A stretch of 45,751 bases of DNA, from NCBI GenBank assembly GCA_964536835.1, contig CAZIAZ010000020.1:1-45751 (forward strand). Direction: 5' to 3'. This document shows positions 17,397 through 26,544 of this stretch, piece after piece. Source of the DNA: DAONFI01 sp035403485. Lineage in GTDB: Bacteria; Planctomycetota; Phycisphaerae; SM23-33. A program made the translations under genes and the position numbers. How positions within the stretch are numbered: the stretch's first letter is position 1; each line of letters begins with the position of its first letter. The notes under the pieces are model-generated. The model searched no databases, was not told the origin of the DNA, and worked only from the letters and a program-made list of their open reading frames with translations.

Positions 17397-19274
17397 TTGG
17401 ATAAAAAAGACACATTGCTTTCACGCATAAATTCTCCAGCCGACATTCGCAAGCTGTCGCTGGAAGAGCTTGAGCGGCTGGCTGACGAAGTTCGCGACCG
17501 CGTTATCGAGGTCGTCAGCCGCAACGGCGGCCATCTCGCGAGCAATCTCGGCGTAGCCGACCTTACGATAGCCCTGCACTACGTTTTCGATTTTCCCACT
17601 GACCGGCTGTTGTGGGACGTCGGCCATCAATGTTACGCCCACAAACTTCTCACCGGCCGAGCCGGCCGATTCGACACATTGCGCCAGGGCGGCGGGCTGA
17701 GCGGTTTTCCCAGTCCGGCGGAGAGCGATTACGACCTTTTTTATACCGGCCACGCCGGCACAGCCATCTCGACAGCCGCCGGCCTTGCATGGGCGGACAA
17801 GATGCAGGGCCGCAACGACAGGAAATGCGTAGCCGTCGTCGGCGATGCGAGCATAGTCAACGGCATGAGCCTGGAAGGCCTCAACAACGCCGCACTGCTC
17901 AAACGACAGTTTCTGGTCATACTCAACGACAACTCCATGGCCATCGACCGCACATGCGGCGCGCTGGCTGTCGCGCTGGAAAAAATCCGAATGACCCCAA
18001 AATACGCCGACCTGAAATCATCCACCGAGATGCTGCTCAAAAAACTGCCGCTCGGCGGAGAGATTACCGGCGCACTCAAGCACATTCGCGAGGGCCTTCG
18101 CACCACGCTGCACGGCCCGCGGGTTTTCGAAACGCTGGGATTCAATTATTTCGGGCCAATAAGCGGACATGACATCGGTACGCTCATCCGCGTACTGCAA
18201 CGGATGAAGGAGCTTAACCGGCCGGTCGTTCTGCACGTACATACCGAAAAAGGCCGCGGCTGCCAGTACGCCGTAGACGACCCATGCCGTTTCCACAGCC
18301 CGTCGGCACACAAAATATCAAACGGCAAAGCCGTCTTCAAAAAACTCGACCGGCCTATCTGGACGCAGTGCTTCGCGGACATTTTAATTGAAAAAGCCGC
18401 CGCCGACCCCCGCATAGTGGCCATCACCGCCGCAATGCCCGACGGCACAGGCCTGGCGAAATTCCGTGAAAAATTCCACGACAGAATGATAGACGTCGGC
18501 ATCAGCGAAGAACACGCTATCGCGACGGCAGCCGGCATGGCGAAATCGGGACTTATACCCGTAGTCGCCATCTATTCCACATTCATGCAGCGCGCGTTCG
18601 ACCAGGTTTTTCACGAACTCGCACTTCAGGGCCTGCACGTGATTCTATGCATGGACAGGGCCGGTCTCGTGGGCAGCGACGGCGCAGTGCATCACGGCCT
18701 GACCGACGTAAGTTTCATGCGCACTCTGCCGGGCATGACGTTAATCGCGCCTGCGACCGAAGCCGAACTCAACGCCGCTCTGGACTATGCGATTAAATGC
18801 ACCGGCCCCGTGGCGATGCGATATCCGCGAGACCTCATACCCGCCGGTTCGCCGTCGACATGTCCGCCGTTCGTCACAGGCAAAGCCCGCGAAATGCGGC
18901 AGGGAAAGGACGTGTCGCTGATATGCTACGGCGCGATAGTCAACGAAGCTCTTGCCGCGGCGGATATGCTCGCGGAGGTCGGCATAGAATCGCAGGTCAT
19001 AAACGCGCGTTTCGTAAAACCGCTCGATGAAGAATTGCTGTGCGCGGTTATCGCAACCGGCCGACGAATACTGACAATCGAAGACCATTTCGTCGCAGGC
19101 GGCTTCGGCAGTGCAGTGCTCGAAATGGCGGCAGGAAAAGGACTCGACGCTTCAAAAATAACTCTGCTGGGCGTGGGCGAAGAATATATACAACACGATA
19201 CCAGAGCAGCACAACTCATCGCAGCCGGCCTGGATTCGCACGGCATCGCTGAAAAAGTCAAAACACTTCTATAA
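17397..19274 (+). CDS. dxs: 1-deoxy-D-xylulose-5-phosphate synthase
   Basis: A 625-aa TPP-dependent enzyme making DXP from pyruvate and glyceraldehyde-3-phosphate, the first step of the MEP pathway. Motifs are DVGHQCYAHKLLTGR, the TPP/Mg site VVGDASIVNGMSLEGLNNA (canonical GDGALTAGMAFEALN), YFGPISGHD, and the catalytic Glu in GISEEHAIATAAG. The C-terminal transketolase domain is complete. The TPP loop is more divergent than usual (GDAS instead of GDGA). The start is the TTG at 17397, just after GGAA; no in-frame ATG lies close, and the resulting N-terminus (LLSRINSPADIRKLS) fits the family. It follows the polyprenyl synthase on the same strand. Confidence 0.93.
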   Translation: MDKKDTLLSRINSPADIRKLSLEELERLADEVRDRVIEVVSRNGGHLASNLGVADLTIALHYVFDFPTDRLLWDVGHQCYAHKLLTGRAGRFDTLRQGGGLSGFPSPAESDYDLFYTGHAGTAISTAAGLAWADKMQGRNDRKCVAVVGDASIVNGMSLEGLNNAALLKRQFLVILNDNSMAIDRTCGALAVALEKIRMTPKYADLKSSTEMLLKKLPLGGEITGALKHIREGLRTTLHGPRVFETLGFNYFGPISGHDIGTLIRVLQRMKELNRPVVLHVHTEKGRGCQYAVDDPCRFHSPSAHKISNGKAVFKKLDRPIWTQCFADILIEKAAADPRIVAITAAMPDGTGLAKFREKFHDRMIDVGISEEHAIATAAGMAKSGLIPVVAIYSTFMQRAFDQVFHELALQGLHVILCMDRAGLVGSDGAVHHGLTDVSFMRTLPGMTLIAPATEAELNAALDYAIKCTGPVAMRYPRDLIPAGSPSTCPPFVTGKAREMRQGKDVSLICYGAIVNEALAAADMLAEVGIESQVINARFVKPLDEELLCAVIATGRRILTIEDHFVAGGFGSAVLEMAAGKGLDASKITLLGVGEEYIQHDTRAAQLIAAGLDSHGIAEKVKTLL

Positions 19275-19294
19275 CGTTCAGCGAAAATCCGACT

Positions 19295-19735
19295 TCACTT
19301 TTCAGACCGGGAATTGACTTTGAAATTTTCAGGCCAGTCGGGACGTACGCGGGGCACTATTTCCAGCCGGTTAATCGGCACTCGCACGAATTGACCCACA
19401 AGGCGCTCGTCGGTACTCCAGTTGGGGTCTTCCATTCGCAGTTGGCCGAAATTTATTACCACGGGCATGACCTGTTCAACTCGGCCGAAACCCACGTATC
19501 CCCAGCCTTTGACCGGCTCGATAACGATGCGATGACTCGGATTGCCGGCGACAGCGTCATCCCAGGAATAGCCTTCTTCGTTGTGGTACTGAAACTCCGC
19601 GCCTTCAATCAGGCCCGGCCTGGTACGTTGGCCCGGCGAGCTGATATTGTCGCAGACGGTATACAGCGTGCCGTCCACCCAAACCTCAGCCGGCTGGCCA
19701 TAACCTTCGGTATGTTCCATTCGCACTTCTTTCAT
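19295..19735 (-). CDS. Conserved-looking hypothetical protein coupled to dapL
   Basis: A 146-aa soluble protein with many Trp/Tyr/Gly/Pro residues (GWGYVGFGRVEQVMPVVINFG, EDPNWSTDERLVGQFVRVPI). It has no signal peptide, membrane segment or recognised domain. The ATG at 19735 lies 6 nt after the dapL stop codon; an alternative start is the ATG five codons in. The tight spacing suggests co-translation with DapL. It is convergent with dxs across 20 bp. Confidence 0.6.
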   Translation of the reverse strand: MKEVRMEHTEGYGQPAEVWVDGTLYTVCDNISSPGQRTRPGLIEGAEFQYHNEEGYSWDDAVAGNPSHRIVIEPVKGWGYVGFGRVEQVMPVVINFGQLRMEDPNWSTDERLVGQFVRVPINRLEIVPRVRPDWPENFKVNSRSEK

Positions 19736-19741
19736 GCGTGG

Positions 19742-20947
19742 TTATTCTTTCGTAAGTTTGATGATTTTTTCGACTGCTTCCTTGATTACGTCGTCGGGGT
19801 AGGTCAGGCTGACGCGGAAAAATCCTTCGCCGGTCTGGCCGTAGCCGCGGCCAGGCGTTATGACTACGCCATATTTTTCCAAAAGTTCTTCGGCAAATTT
19901 TCCGGATGAACTGTAACCAGGCTGGCCGTCGTTCTTTCGCCATTTTTCAGGCACCGGCACCCAGAGATAAATCGTGCTCACCGGCTTTTCCATATGCCAG
20001 CCGTTTTCATTCAGCAGCGTCAGCACCATATCTCGGCGGCGTTTGTATACTTCGTTTATTTTAGGCACTAACTGGTCGCGGAGACTGAGCGCCTTTGCGG
20101 CGGCAAACTGTACCGCGCGAAGCGTGCCGTTATCGACGTTATCCTTCGTCAGCGAGAGAGCTTTTATCGCAGACGCATTGCCGCTCACACAGCCGGCTCG
20201 CCAGCCGGTCATGCAGAACGCCTTTGAAAGGCTGAAAAATTCAACGGCAACGTCGGCAGCATCCTTAACCTGCAATATGCTCGGCGCGGAATAGCCGTCG
20301 TAGGTATTTTCGCTATACGCCGAATCATGGCAGATGAGTATGTCGTATTGACGGCCAAACGCGACCGCCTCTTCGAAAAAACTCAGCGGCGCAGTGGCAG
20401 TAGTAGGATTGTTTGGATAATTAATCCACAACAGCTTGGCTTTTTTTGCAATATCCGTGGGTATTTCAGAAAAATCCAGCAAAAATTTCCGTTCCGCCCG
20501 CAACGGCACATAATACGTGCTGCCGCCGGCGAAAACATGGCCGATATTATACGTCGGATAACCCGGCACCGGAGCAATGCCGATGTCGCCAGGATTCATC
20601 ACAGCCATGGGGAACTTGGCGATGGCGTCTTTCGACCCCATAGTGGTTATGACCTGGTCGGGGCCCAACTCCACTCCCCAGCGATGCTTATAGAAATTGC
20701 GGCACGCCTCCGGAAAAGCGGCTACCGGCACATCACAGCCGTAGCGGTGACGGTTGGCGTCCTGAGAATCGTTGATTGCCCGAATCATTTCCTGCACTAT
20801 CGGGTCCGGCGTGGGCATGTCCGGATCGCCGATGCCGAGGGTTATCACCCTTATGCCCTGAGCGCGTTTTGCAGCGATTTTACGGCGTAAATCGGCAAAA
20901 AGATACGGCGGCAGCATCGCCAGCCGGTCTGAAATCATGACTTCCAT
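19742..20947 (-). CDS. dapL: LL-diaminopimelate aminotransferase
   Basis: About 401 aa, a fold-type I PLP enzyme. Motifs are LGIGDPDMPTPDPIV, YGCDVPVAAFPEACRNFY, NYPNNPTTA, the PLP Lys in SLSKAFCMTGWRAG, and GYGQTGEGFFRVSLT. It matches DapL-type aminotransferases, which convert tetrahydrodipicolinate directly to LL-DAP for lysine and peptidoglycan synthesis. The ATG at 20947 follows AGGA at 7 nt, preferred over the TTG two codons earlier. A hairpin lies in its leader. Confidence 0.87.
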   Translation of the reverse strand: MEVMISDRLAMLPPYLFADLRRKIAAKRAQGIRVITLGIGDPDMPTPDPIVQEMIRAINDSQDANRHRYGCDVPVAAFPEACRNFYKHRWGVELGPDQVITTMGSKDAIAKFPMAVMNPGDIGIAPVPGYPTYNIGHVFAGGSTYYVPLRAERKFLLDFSEIPTDIAKKAKLLWINYPNNPTTATAPLSFFEEAVAFGRQYDILICHDSAYSENTYDGYSAPSILQVKDAADVAVEFFSLSKAFCMTGWRAGCVSGNASAIKALSLTKDNVDNGTLRAVQFAAAKALSLRDQLVPKINEVYKRRRDMVLTLLNENGWHMEKPVSTIYLWVPVPEKWRKNDGQPGYSSSGKFAEELLEKYGVVITPGRGYGQTGEGFFRVSLTYPDDVIKEAVEKIIKLTKE

Positions 20948-20982
20948 TTCCAAATCCTTTCTAAAACGGCTGATTTTTGTGC

Positions 20983-21009
20983 TTTCAGGGTTTATAAAAA
21001 CCTCTGAAA
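20983..21009 (-). promoter_or_regulatory. Leader hairpin upstream of dapL
   Basis: TTTCAGGGTTT pairs with AAACC-T-CTGAAA around an ATAA loop, giving an 11-bp stem with one bulged T about 36 nt upstream of the dapL start. It may be a regulatory RNA hairpin or an operator. Neighbouring 21010-21159 is AT-rich without other visible features. Confidence 0.35.
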
Positions 21010-21159
21010 ATGGCCAGCCGGTTTGAAATTTGTCCTATTTTTTACAAAAAAGTTCTACAACTTGACCCAAAAGACTGAAAACCAAATTTTGCGACAGACG
21101 CAAAAAGTGCATTTTAGCGATTCCGGCTCTTGAGGCAATGCCTTAAACGTGATATATCT

Positions 21160-22068
21160 ATGCGAATGCATAAAAAATTGTTGGACATACTTGGCATATT
21201 GGCAGCCTGTACTGCGGCATGGACGGCTGGTTGCGACGAGACATTGCAGTCAGCCGGGTCACAATCGCCAGCCGCATCCGTGCAGGCTAAAGCCGCGCAG
21301 ACAAACGTCGGCGGGCCGATGCCATTTCGCGACGCCAGTGCGCTTGCCGACCGTCAAGCCGCAGAAATAACCGGCGACACACCCGAAGATATACAGATGC
21401 GACAGCAATTCAGGCAGGCCGTCATCGACCTGCTGAGCAGTCCGGATGCAGAAACGCGTCGCGAGTCGGCTGAGATGTTGGGCGTATTGCATAAAAAACA
21501 CGCGTTAAGTGCGCTTACGCTGGCAGTGGACGACCCTGACGCGAAAGTGCAGGAGGCTGCGATATTGGCGATAGCATGCATCGGCGAAAAGACCGTCGCC
21601 GGCCAGATTGCCACGAAACTGAACTCGCCGCAAATCCGCGTACGTGCCGCAGCGGCAAAAACGCTCGGCCGTCTGGCAACGCCCAAAACCACCGGCGCAC
21701 TCATATCCGCCCTGAAGGATTCATCCGCCGACGTACGCGAATCCGCCGCACGCGCGCTTGGCCCGCTGCATGAGCAGGAAAGCATCGAGCCGCTTATACG
21801 TGCTTTGCGGGACGCCGACCCCAAAGTTCGAGCCGCAGCCGCCGGTTCACTCGGAATCATGCAGGCTCCGCAGGCTGTACCGCCCCTGATTAAAACACTC
21901 AAAGACCCCTACGCCCAGGTACGATATCTTGCCGCCGGCGCACTTGGCAATCTCGGCGATAAGTCTGCACTGCCGGCCCTCGCCAGCCTTCGCAACGACA
22001 GCGATATAGCCGTGCGAAACATGGCTGAAGCGGCTATCTCGAAACTTCGCGGCCCTAAAAAACCCTAG
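21160..22068 (+). CDS. HEAT-repeat lipoprotein
   Basis: About 302 aa. The N-terminal signal ends in a lipobox-like WTAGC with Cys25 and acidic residues at +2/+3 (CDE). After an Ala/Gln-rich linker, residues of about 75-300 form six or more HEAT/PBS-lyase-type repeats of about 31 aa, each with a D..VR..AA.ALG pattern (SSADVRESAARALG, DADPKVRAAAAGSLG, DPYAQVRYLAAGALG). Such solenoids are protein-interaction scaffolds, here in the periplasm. The ATG at 21160 is preferred over an upstream TTG. It is divergent from dapL and convergent with murA; the 38-bp convergent gap contains the AT palindrome GTTTTTTTAAAAAAAC. Confidence 0.85.
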   Translation: MRMHKKLLDILGILAACTAAWTAGCDETLQSAGSQSPAASVQAKAAQTNVGGPMPFRDASALADRQAAEITGDTPEDIQMRQQFRQAVIDLLSSPDAETRRESAEMLGVLHKKHALSALTLAVDDPDAKVQEAAILAIACIGEKTVAGQIATKLNSPQIRVRAAAAKTLGRLATPKTTGALISALKDSSADVRESAARALGPLHEQESIEPLIRALRDADPKVRAAAAGSLGIMQAPQAVPPLIKTLKDPYAQVRYLAAGALGNLGDKSALPALASLRNDSDIAVRNMAEAAISKLRGPKKP

Positions 22069-22106
22069 AGGCCGTTCAAGTCGTAAATACGTTTTTTTAA
22101 AAAAAC

Positions 22107-23369
22107 TCATTCCTGCCCGCGGGTGATTTTCGCACCTATGGAGGCGAGCTTTGTTTCTATTTTTTCATATCCGCGGTCAATGTGATAAACGCGGCGAACT
22201 TCGCTTCTGCCGCGGGCGACCATGCCGGCCATCACCAATGCAGCCGACGCGCGTAAATCGCTGGCCATCACGGGTGCGGCGATGAGTTCCGGCACGCCGG
22301 TAACTATCGCCGTCGGGCCTTCCTTGCGGATATCCGCACCCATTCGCATAAGTTCCGGCACATGCATGAAGCGGTCAGGGAAGATTTTTTCGGTAATTGC
22401 ACTGTTACCGTCAGCCAGACATAGCAGTACCATCAACTGTGCCTGCAAGTCCGTAGGAAACCCCGGATACGGCTGCGTAGTCACGTCGGCAGGCCGAATT
22501 CTATCTGGCCGGCTGACTTTTACCGTACCGTCGGAATTTTCCAGCGCCACGCCGATATTCCGCAACTTGTCAACGAGTGCGAGCAGGTGGTCGATTCGCA
22601 CGTTTTTGACGCAGACGTCTCTGCCGCAAAGCGCGCCGGCAAGCATGAAAGTGCCAGCTTCGATGCGGTCAGGAATTATCCTGTGTTCGACGCCGTTCAG
22701 CGAATCGACGCCGGAGATGATTATCCGAGGCGTGCCGGCTCCGGAGATTTTTGCGCCGGCTTTGTTGAGGAAATCAGCCACATCGGCAACTTCCGGCTCG
22801 CAGGCTGCGCACTCGATGAGCGTCGTACCGCGGGCTAACGTAGCCGCCATCATGACGTTGAGCGTTCCCAATACGGTCGAGCCGAATGCGCCGCCCAAAA
22901 ATATCTCGGCGCCGCGAAGTCGGGCGGTACTCGCAATGATGTCGCCGCCTTCGAGATGAATTTCCGCGCCAAGTTCTCGCATGCCGCGCAAATGCAAATC
23001 CACCGGCCTTGTGCCGATTGCACAGCCGCCAGGCATCGATACCCTCGCGCTGCGACGCTTGGCAAGCAGCGGCCCGAGTACGCATATGCTGGCACGCATC
23101 TTTCGCACGCGGTCATACGGAGCATGCGAAAGCGATTCGTCCGTGACTTCAATCTGCAGGGAATGGCCGCTACGTTCCACGCTGACGCCCAGCTCAGCCA
23201 TAAGGTCAACCATCGCGTGAATGTCCGCAAGGTCGGGCACATCGTGAAGCACGCTTCTGCCGTCACATAGCATCGTAGCCGCCAGCATCGGCAGGGCGGA
23301 ATTCTTCGCACCGCCAACTTCAATATTGCCGCTGAGTTCTGTTCCACCTTCTATAATGAACTTGTCCAT
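22107..23369 (-). CDS. murA: UDP-N-acetylglucosamine 1-carboxyvinyltransferase
   Basis: A 420-aa enzyme of the first committed step of peptidoglycan synthesis, transferring enolpyruvate from PEP to UDP-GlcNAc in the cytosol. Motifs are the N-terminus IIEGGTELSGNIEVGGAKNS (Lys22), the catalytic and fosfomycin-target Cys116 in MPGGCAIGTRPVD, PDRIEAGTFM and GYPGFPTDLQAQ-like QPYPGFPTDLQAQLM. It is full length and starts with an ATG. prmC and an NSS transporter lie upstream on the same strand. Confidence 0.97.
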   Translation of the reverse strand: MDKFIIEGGTELSGNIEVGGAKNSALPMLAATMLCDGRSVLHDVPDLADIHAMVDLMAELGVSVERSGHSLQIEVTDESLSHAPYDRVRKMRASICVLGPLLAKRRSARVSMPGGCAIGTRPVDLHLRGMRELGAEIHLEGGDIIASTARLRGAEIFLGGAFGSTVLGTLNVMMAATLARGTTLIECAACEPEVADVADFLNKAGAKISGAGTPRIIISGVDSLNGVEHRIIPDRIEAGTFMLAGALCGRDVCVKNVRIDHLLALVDKLRNIGVALENSDGTVKVSRPDRIRPADVTTQPYPGFPTDLQAQLMVLLCLADGNSAITEKIFPDRFMHVPELMRMGADIRKEGPTAIVTGVPELIAAPVMASDLRASAALVMAGMVARGRSEVRRVYHIDRGYEKIETKLASIGAKITRGQE

Positions 23370-23422
23370 AATTTTTCCCGCTCGATTTCATCATTGATTG
23401 ACAAAGGTATCATCTTAAAAAA

Positions 23423-24436
23423 TCAGACGCGTTTCGCGACGGCGACCCGCTCGATACCCTGAAAATCCTTAAAAATTTCCGGTTCTGCGAATTCGCCTGT
23501 CTGCACTATCAGGTTTCGGACGGCGTCTGCATGTGTATATCCGAATTCCACGCAAAAGATTCCGCCGCGGCCAAGCCTTTTCGGCACAGCCGGAATCAGC
23601 CGCCGCAATACGTCCAAGCCGTCGATACCCGCATAAAGAGCATCGCGCGGCTCATATTTCGTCGAGTCACCGACAGGGTCATTTTCTGCGACATACGGCG
23701 GATTGGCAGTTATCACGTCGAAGTATTCATCATTATATCGCGAGCCGACAGGGAGTTCCAGCAGGTCAGCCTGTTCGAACGTGACGTTTTGCGACAGGTT
23801 CAGACGGCTGGCGTTTTCCACAGCGACGGCAATCGCGGCTGGGGAAATGTCGCTCGCGAGCACATTCACGCCAGGTGCATTTGCGGCAATCGCACACGCA
23901 ACACAACCGCTCCCGGTACAGACGTCCCAGACGTTGCCGACATACTGCGACCTGTTTTTTTTCGGCTGAAAGGCCGGCTCGGAAGATTGCGATTCTTCCG
24001 GCTGCGCGGAGGCGAGTTTTTCAATCTCGTCCAAATCGACCGGCGAAGATTCCTGCGAATCGAATTTCTGCTGCGTCACGTGAACGCCGGCGAGCTTCTG
24101 AAGATGCTCGACGGCTTTTTCGACAAGCATTTCCGTTTCCGGCCGCGGTATCAGCACGGCCGGCGTAACGCGGAAATTCAACGAATAAAATTCCCGGCTG
24201 CCGACGAGATACGCAACCGGCTCATGCATGGCTGCCCGCCTGACAAGTTCGCGAAACTGCGAACGCTGCCGGTCGGTCGGCTCGGAGTTGAATCGGGCAT
24301 AGAGCTCTATGCGGCTGCAGCCGACGCAATGAGACAGCAGCACCTCCGCACACAGCCTGGGGTTTTCAAGGCCGCTGTGTTCAAAATATTCCTTCGTCCA
24401 TGAAAGAAGGCGACCTGTCGTCCATGATTCGTTCAA
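23423..24436 (-). CDS. prmC: Peptide chain release factor N5-glutamine methyltransferase
   Basis: A 337-aa SAM methyltransferase that methylates the GGQ Gln of RF1/RF2. Motifs are the N-terminal helical domain (LENPRLCAEVLLSHCVGCSRIELY), RPETEMLVE, DVCTGSGCVACAIA and the catalytic NPPY (ITANPPYVAEND). It is about 50 residues longer than usual because of a hydrophilic Glu/Ser/Gln-rich insertion at about residues 115-165, between RPETEMLVE and the SAM motif. The TTG start at 24436 overlaps the transporter's TGA stop (TTGA) and follows GAGG at 5 nt, so TTG is well supported. Confidence 0.93.
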   Translation of the reverse strand: MNESWTTGRLLSWTKEYFEHSGLENPRLCAEVLLSHCVGCSRIELYARFNSEPTDRQRSQFRELVRRAAMHEPVAYLVGSREFYSLNFRVTPAVLIPRPETEMLVEKAVEHLQKLAGVHVTQQKFDSQESSPVDLDEIEKLASAQPEESQSSEPAFQPKKNRSQYVGNVWDVCTGSGCVACAIAANAPGVNVLASDISPAAIAVAVENASRLNLSQNVTFEQADLLELPVGSRYNDEYFDVITANPPYVAENDPVGDSTKYEPRDALYAGIDGLDVLRRLIPAVPKRLGRGGIFCVEFGYTHADAVRNLIVQTGEFAEPEIFKDFQGIERVAVAKRV

Positions 24437-26526
24437 GTGTTCCTCACTATTTCAGCCGACTGCTCTTCGGTATCAGACTGGCCGGCGGCACGCAACGCAC
24501 GATAGAAACACCAGCCCAGCCCGCATATGATTATGCCCGCCATCAGGAACAATATCAAATAACTGTCGCCGTCGAGTTGGCCGTTATATTCAAGCGGTCT
24601 GATTTTCACGTCGCTGGCCATGGCCCACAACGCCATGCCCAACCCTGCCGTACAACCCAACAACATTATCGACAACGCGCCGCCGATACGCAAAACCATG
24701 CTGGCGAGAATTTTCCTGCTTTCGTACCAGACCATGCCGACGCCGGCTATCACTGTGGCTATCAGGCAGAACGAACCGCCCTTTAACAGGAGTACGCCGG
24801 CTAAAGCAGCCTTGGCTGCAACAGCCCCCGCATCACCCATATGATATTTCTGAATATGCAATATCGAAATGAGCCGCAAAAACGCAAGCGCCAGAAAAAA
24901 AAGGCCATCCAGCGAAAGCATCACCGCCACTATCCCGTAAACGCGGCCATGAGGGGTTTTGATGAGATATTCAGGCCGAATAGGTTCATCGTGCGTTTTT
25001 TTGAAATTTATCGACGTTATTACGACCGCCAGCACAGGCGCAGCCGCCATCACCGCCAGGCCTGCAATATTGCCGATATTCAATCCGCCGCCGGCGTCGC
25101 GCAGATAATAAGGATTGCCGAATTCATCGAGCAGATTCCACGCGAAAAGAGCTGCCATCACGACAGGAATTATTATCCGCATGGAAAAATCCCACCACAC
25201 GCCAAGTCGCCAGTCACTGCGTTCATTGGCATGTTCGCGCAGCCGCCTGAGCCGTATCAGCCAGCCGAGCACCAAACCCTCAGCCAGCGCCGTCAGCGTT
25301 ATGCCCCATGTGCCGTTGATGTAATCGTCAAAAACGCCCAGCCAGTTCAGCCCGCCCTGGCAGCAGTAAATCAGTCCCACGCCCAAACCCAGCAGCGAAA
25401 GAATCACCAGCGTCCAGTTCTTGCTCCAGCCGGTTTTGTCAACTATGCTCGCCAGAGTCGACTCGGTAATCGAGAACGCCGAATCGATGCCTAGCAATAT
25501 GAGCGCAAGAAAAAATACCACCGAGAAATATGGGGCATACGGCAGCTGTGCCAGCGCATACGGAAACGCCACGAATGCCAGCCCCGGCCCGCCATCGGCA
25601 ATCCTGTCCACCGGTATCGGATTGCCAGCCTGCTGCGTCGCAAATGCCATGCCGCCGAGCGTTGCAAAAACCGCTATGCCGGCGACGAAACTCGTACCCA
25701 TATCAGCCAAGCCGATTATGGCGGCATTGTTATTGAGGTCGCTCTTGCGATGCAGAAAGCTCGAATACGTTATCATCACTCCGAAGGCAAGCGACATGCT
25801 GAAAAACATCTGGCCGAACGCCAGACGCCACGTCTGCGGGTCGGCAAGCTGCGAAAAATTCGGCTCAAGATAATATTCCATGCCCTGCGTAGCGCCGGGC
25901 AGAGTAAGGCCACGAATAGTAAGAATAAGCAGCATCAACCACGGCAGCGGCACAGTCCACAAAACTATCTTGCTGACCAGCTTGACGCCGCGGAAAATGC
26001 ACAGGTACATAGCCAGCCATGTAATGAACAGCGCCACGACGACGTGCAACTGCATTTTGCCCAGGGCAAATCCCGAAGTATGGCCGAGATATTTGCCGTA
26101 AAAAAATTCGCTGGCATTTTTGACGCCCTCTACGCCAACGCCGGCCCACGGCAGCGTGCCCTGAAAAATTCCCTCTATCGAATAAACCAAAAAACTTCCG
26201 CACCACGCCAGTATGACCGCATAATACGTTATGATGATGAAACTGAGTATTATCTGCCACCAGCCGACGACGGCGTATGGCCTTTTGACGCGGGCGAACG
26301 CACTGGGCGTGGAACGCTGCGTAATATGGCCAAGTGAAAATTCCGCGATGAGCAACGGTATGCCCACAAAAAGCATCGCAATGACGTACGGTATGAGAAA
26401 AGCACCGCCGCCGGTCTTGTAAAGTTTGTAAGGAAAACCCCACAGGTTGCCAAGCCCTACCGCCGAGCCAATAGCTGCCAGAACGAAACCGGCTCTCGAA
26501 CCCCAATTCTCACGGGTATCCGCCAT
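24433..26526 (-). CDS. Sodium-dependent transporter, NSS/SNF family
   Basis: About 697 aa with twelve or more membrane segments. The NSS signature of TM1 is AAIGSAVGLGNLWGFPY, which in LeuT-fold proteins binds substrate and Na+. NSS carriers import amino acids or amines using the sodium gradient; the substrate is not predictable here. It is longer than LeuT-like bacterial members (about 500 aa), with extra membrane segments and a hydrophilic end at the C-terminus. The ATG at 26526 follows GGGAG at 5 nt. The stop overlaps prmC. Confidence 0.93.
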   Translation of the reverse strand: MADTRENWGSRAGFVLAAIGSAVGLGNLWGFPYKLYKTGGGAFLIPYVIAMLFVGIPLLIAEFSLGHITQRSTPSAFARVKRPYAVVGWWQIILSFIIITYYAVILAWCGSFLVYSIEGIFQGTLPWAGVGVEGVKNASEFFYGKYLGHTSGFALGKMQLHVVVALFITWLAMYLCIFRGVKLVSKIVLWTVPLPWLMLLILTIRGLTLPGATQGMEYYLEPNFSQLADPQTWRLAFGQMFFSMSLAFGVMITYSSFLHRKSDLNNNAAIIGLADMGTSFVAGIAVFATLGGMAFATQQAGNPIPVDRIADGGPGLAFVAFPYALAQLPYAPYFSVVFFLALILLGIDSAFSITESTLASIVDKTGWSKNWTLVILSLLGLGVGLIYCCQGGLNWLGVFDDYINGTWGITLTALAEGLVLGWLIRLRRLREHANERSDWRLGVWWDFSMRIIIPVVMAALFAWNLLDEFGNPYYLRDAGGGLNIGNIAGLAVMAAAPVLAVVITSINFKKTHDEPIRPEYLIKTPHGRVYGIVAVMLSLDGLFFLALAFLRLISILHIQKYHMGDAGAVAAKAALAGVLLLKGGSFCLIATVIAGVGMVWYESRKILASMVLRIGGALSIMLLGCTAGLGMALWAMASDVKIRPLEYNGQLDGDSYLILFLMAGIIICGLGWCFYRALRAAGQSDTEEQSAEIVRNT

Positions 26527-26544
26527 TGTTTCTCCCAAAAATCA

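Noticed and set aside
22069..22106. GTTTTTTTAAAAAAAC palindrome as a terminator between the HEAT lipoprotein and murA
   Set aside because: A pure AT stem is too weak for a standard intrinsic terminator; mentioned only in the gene note.
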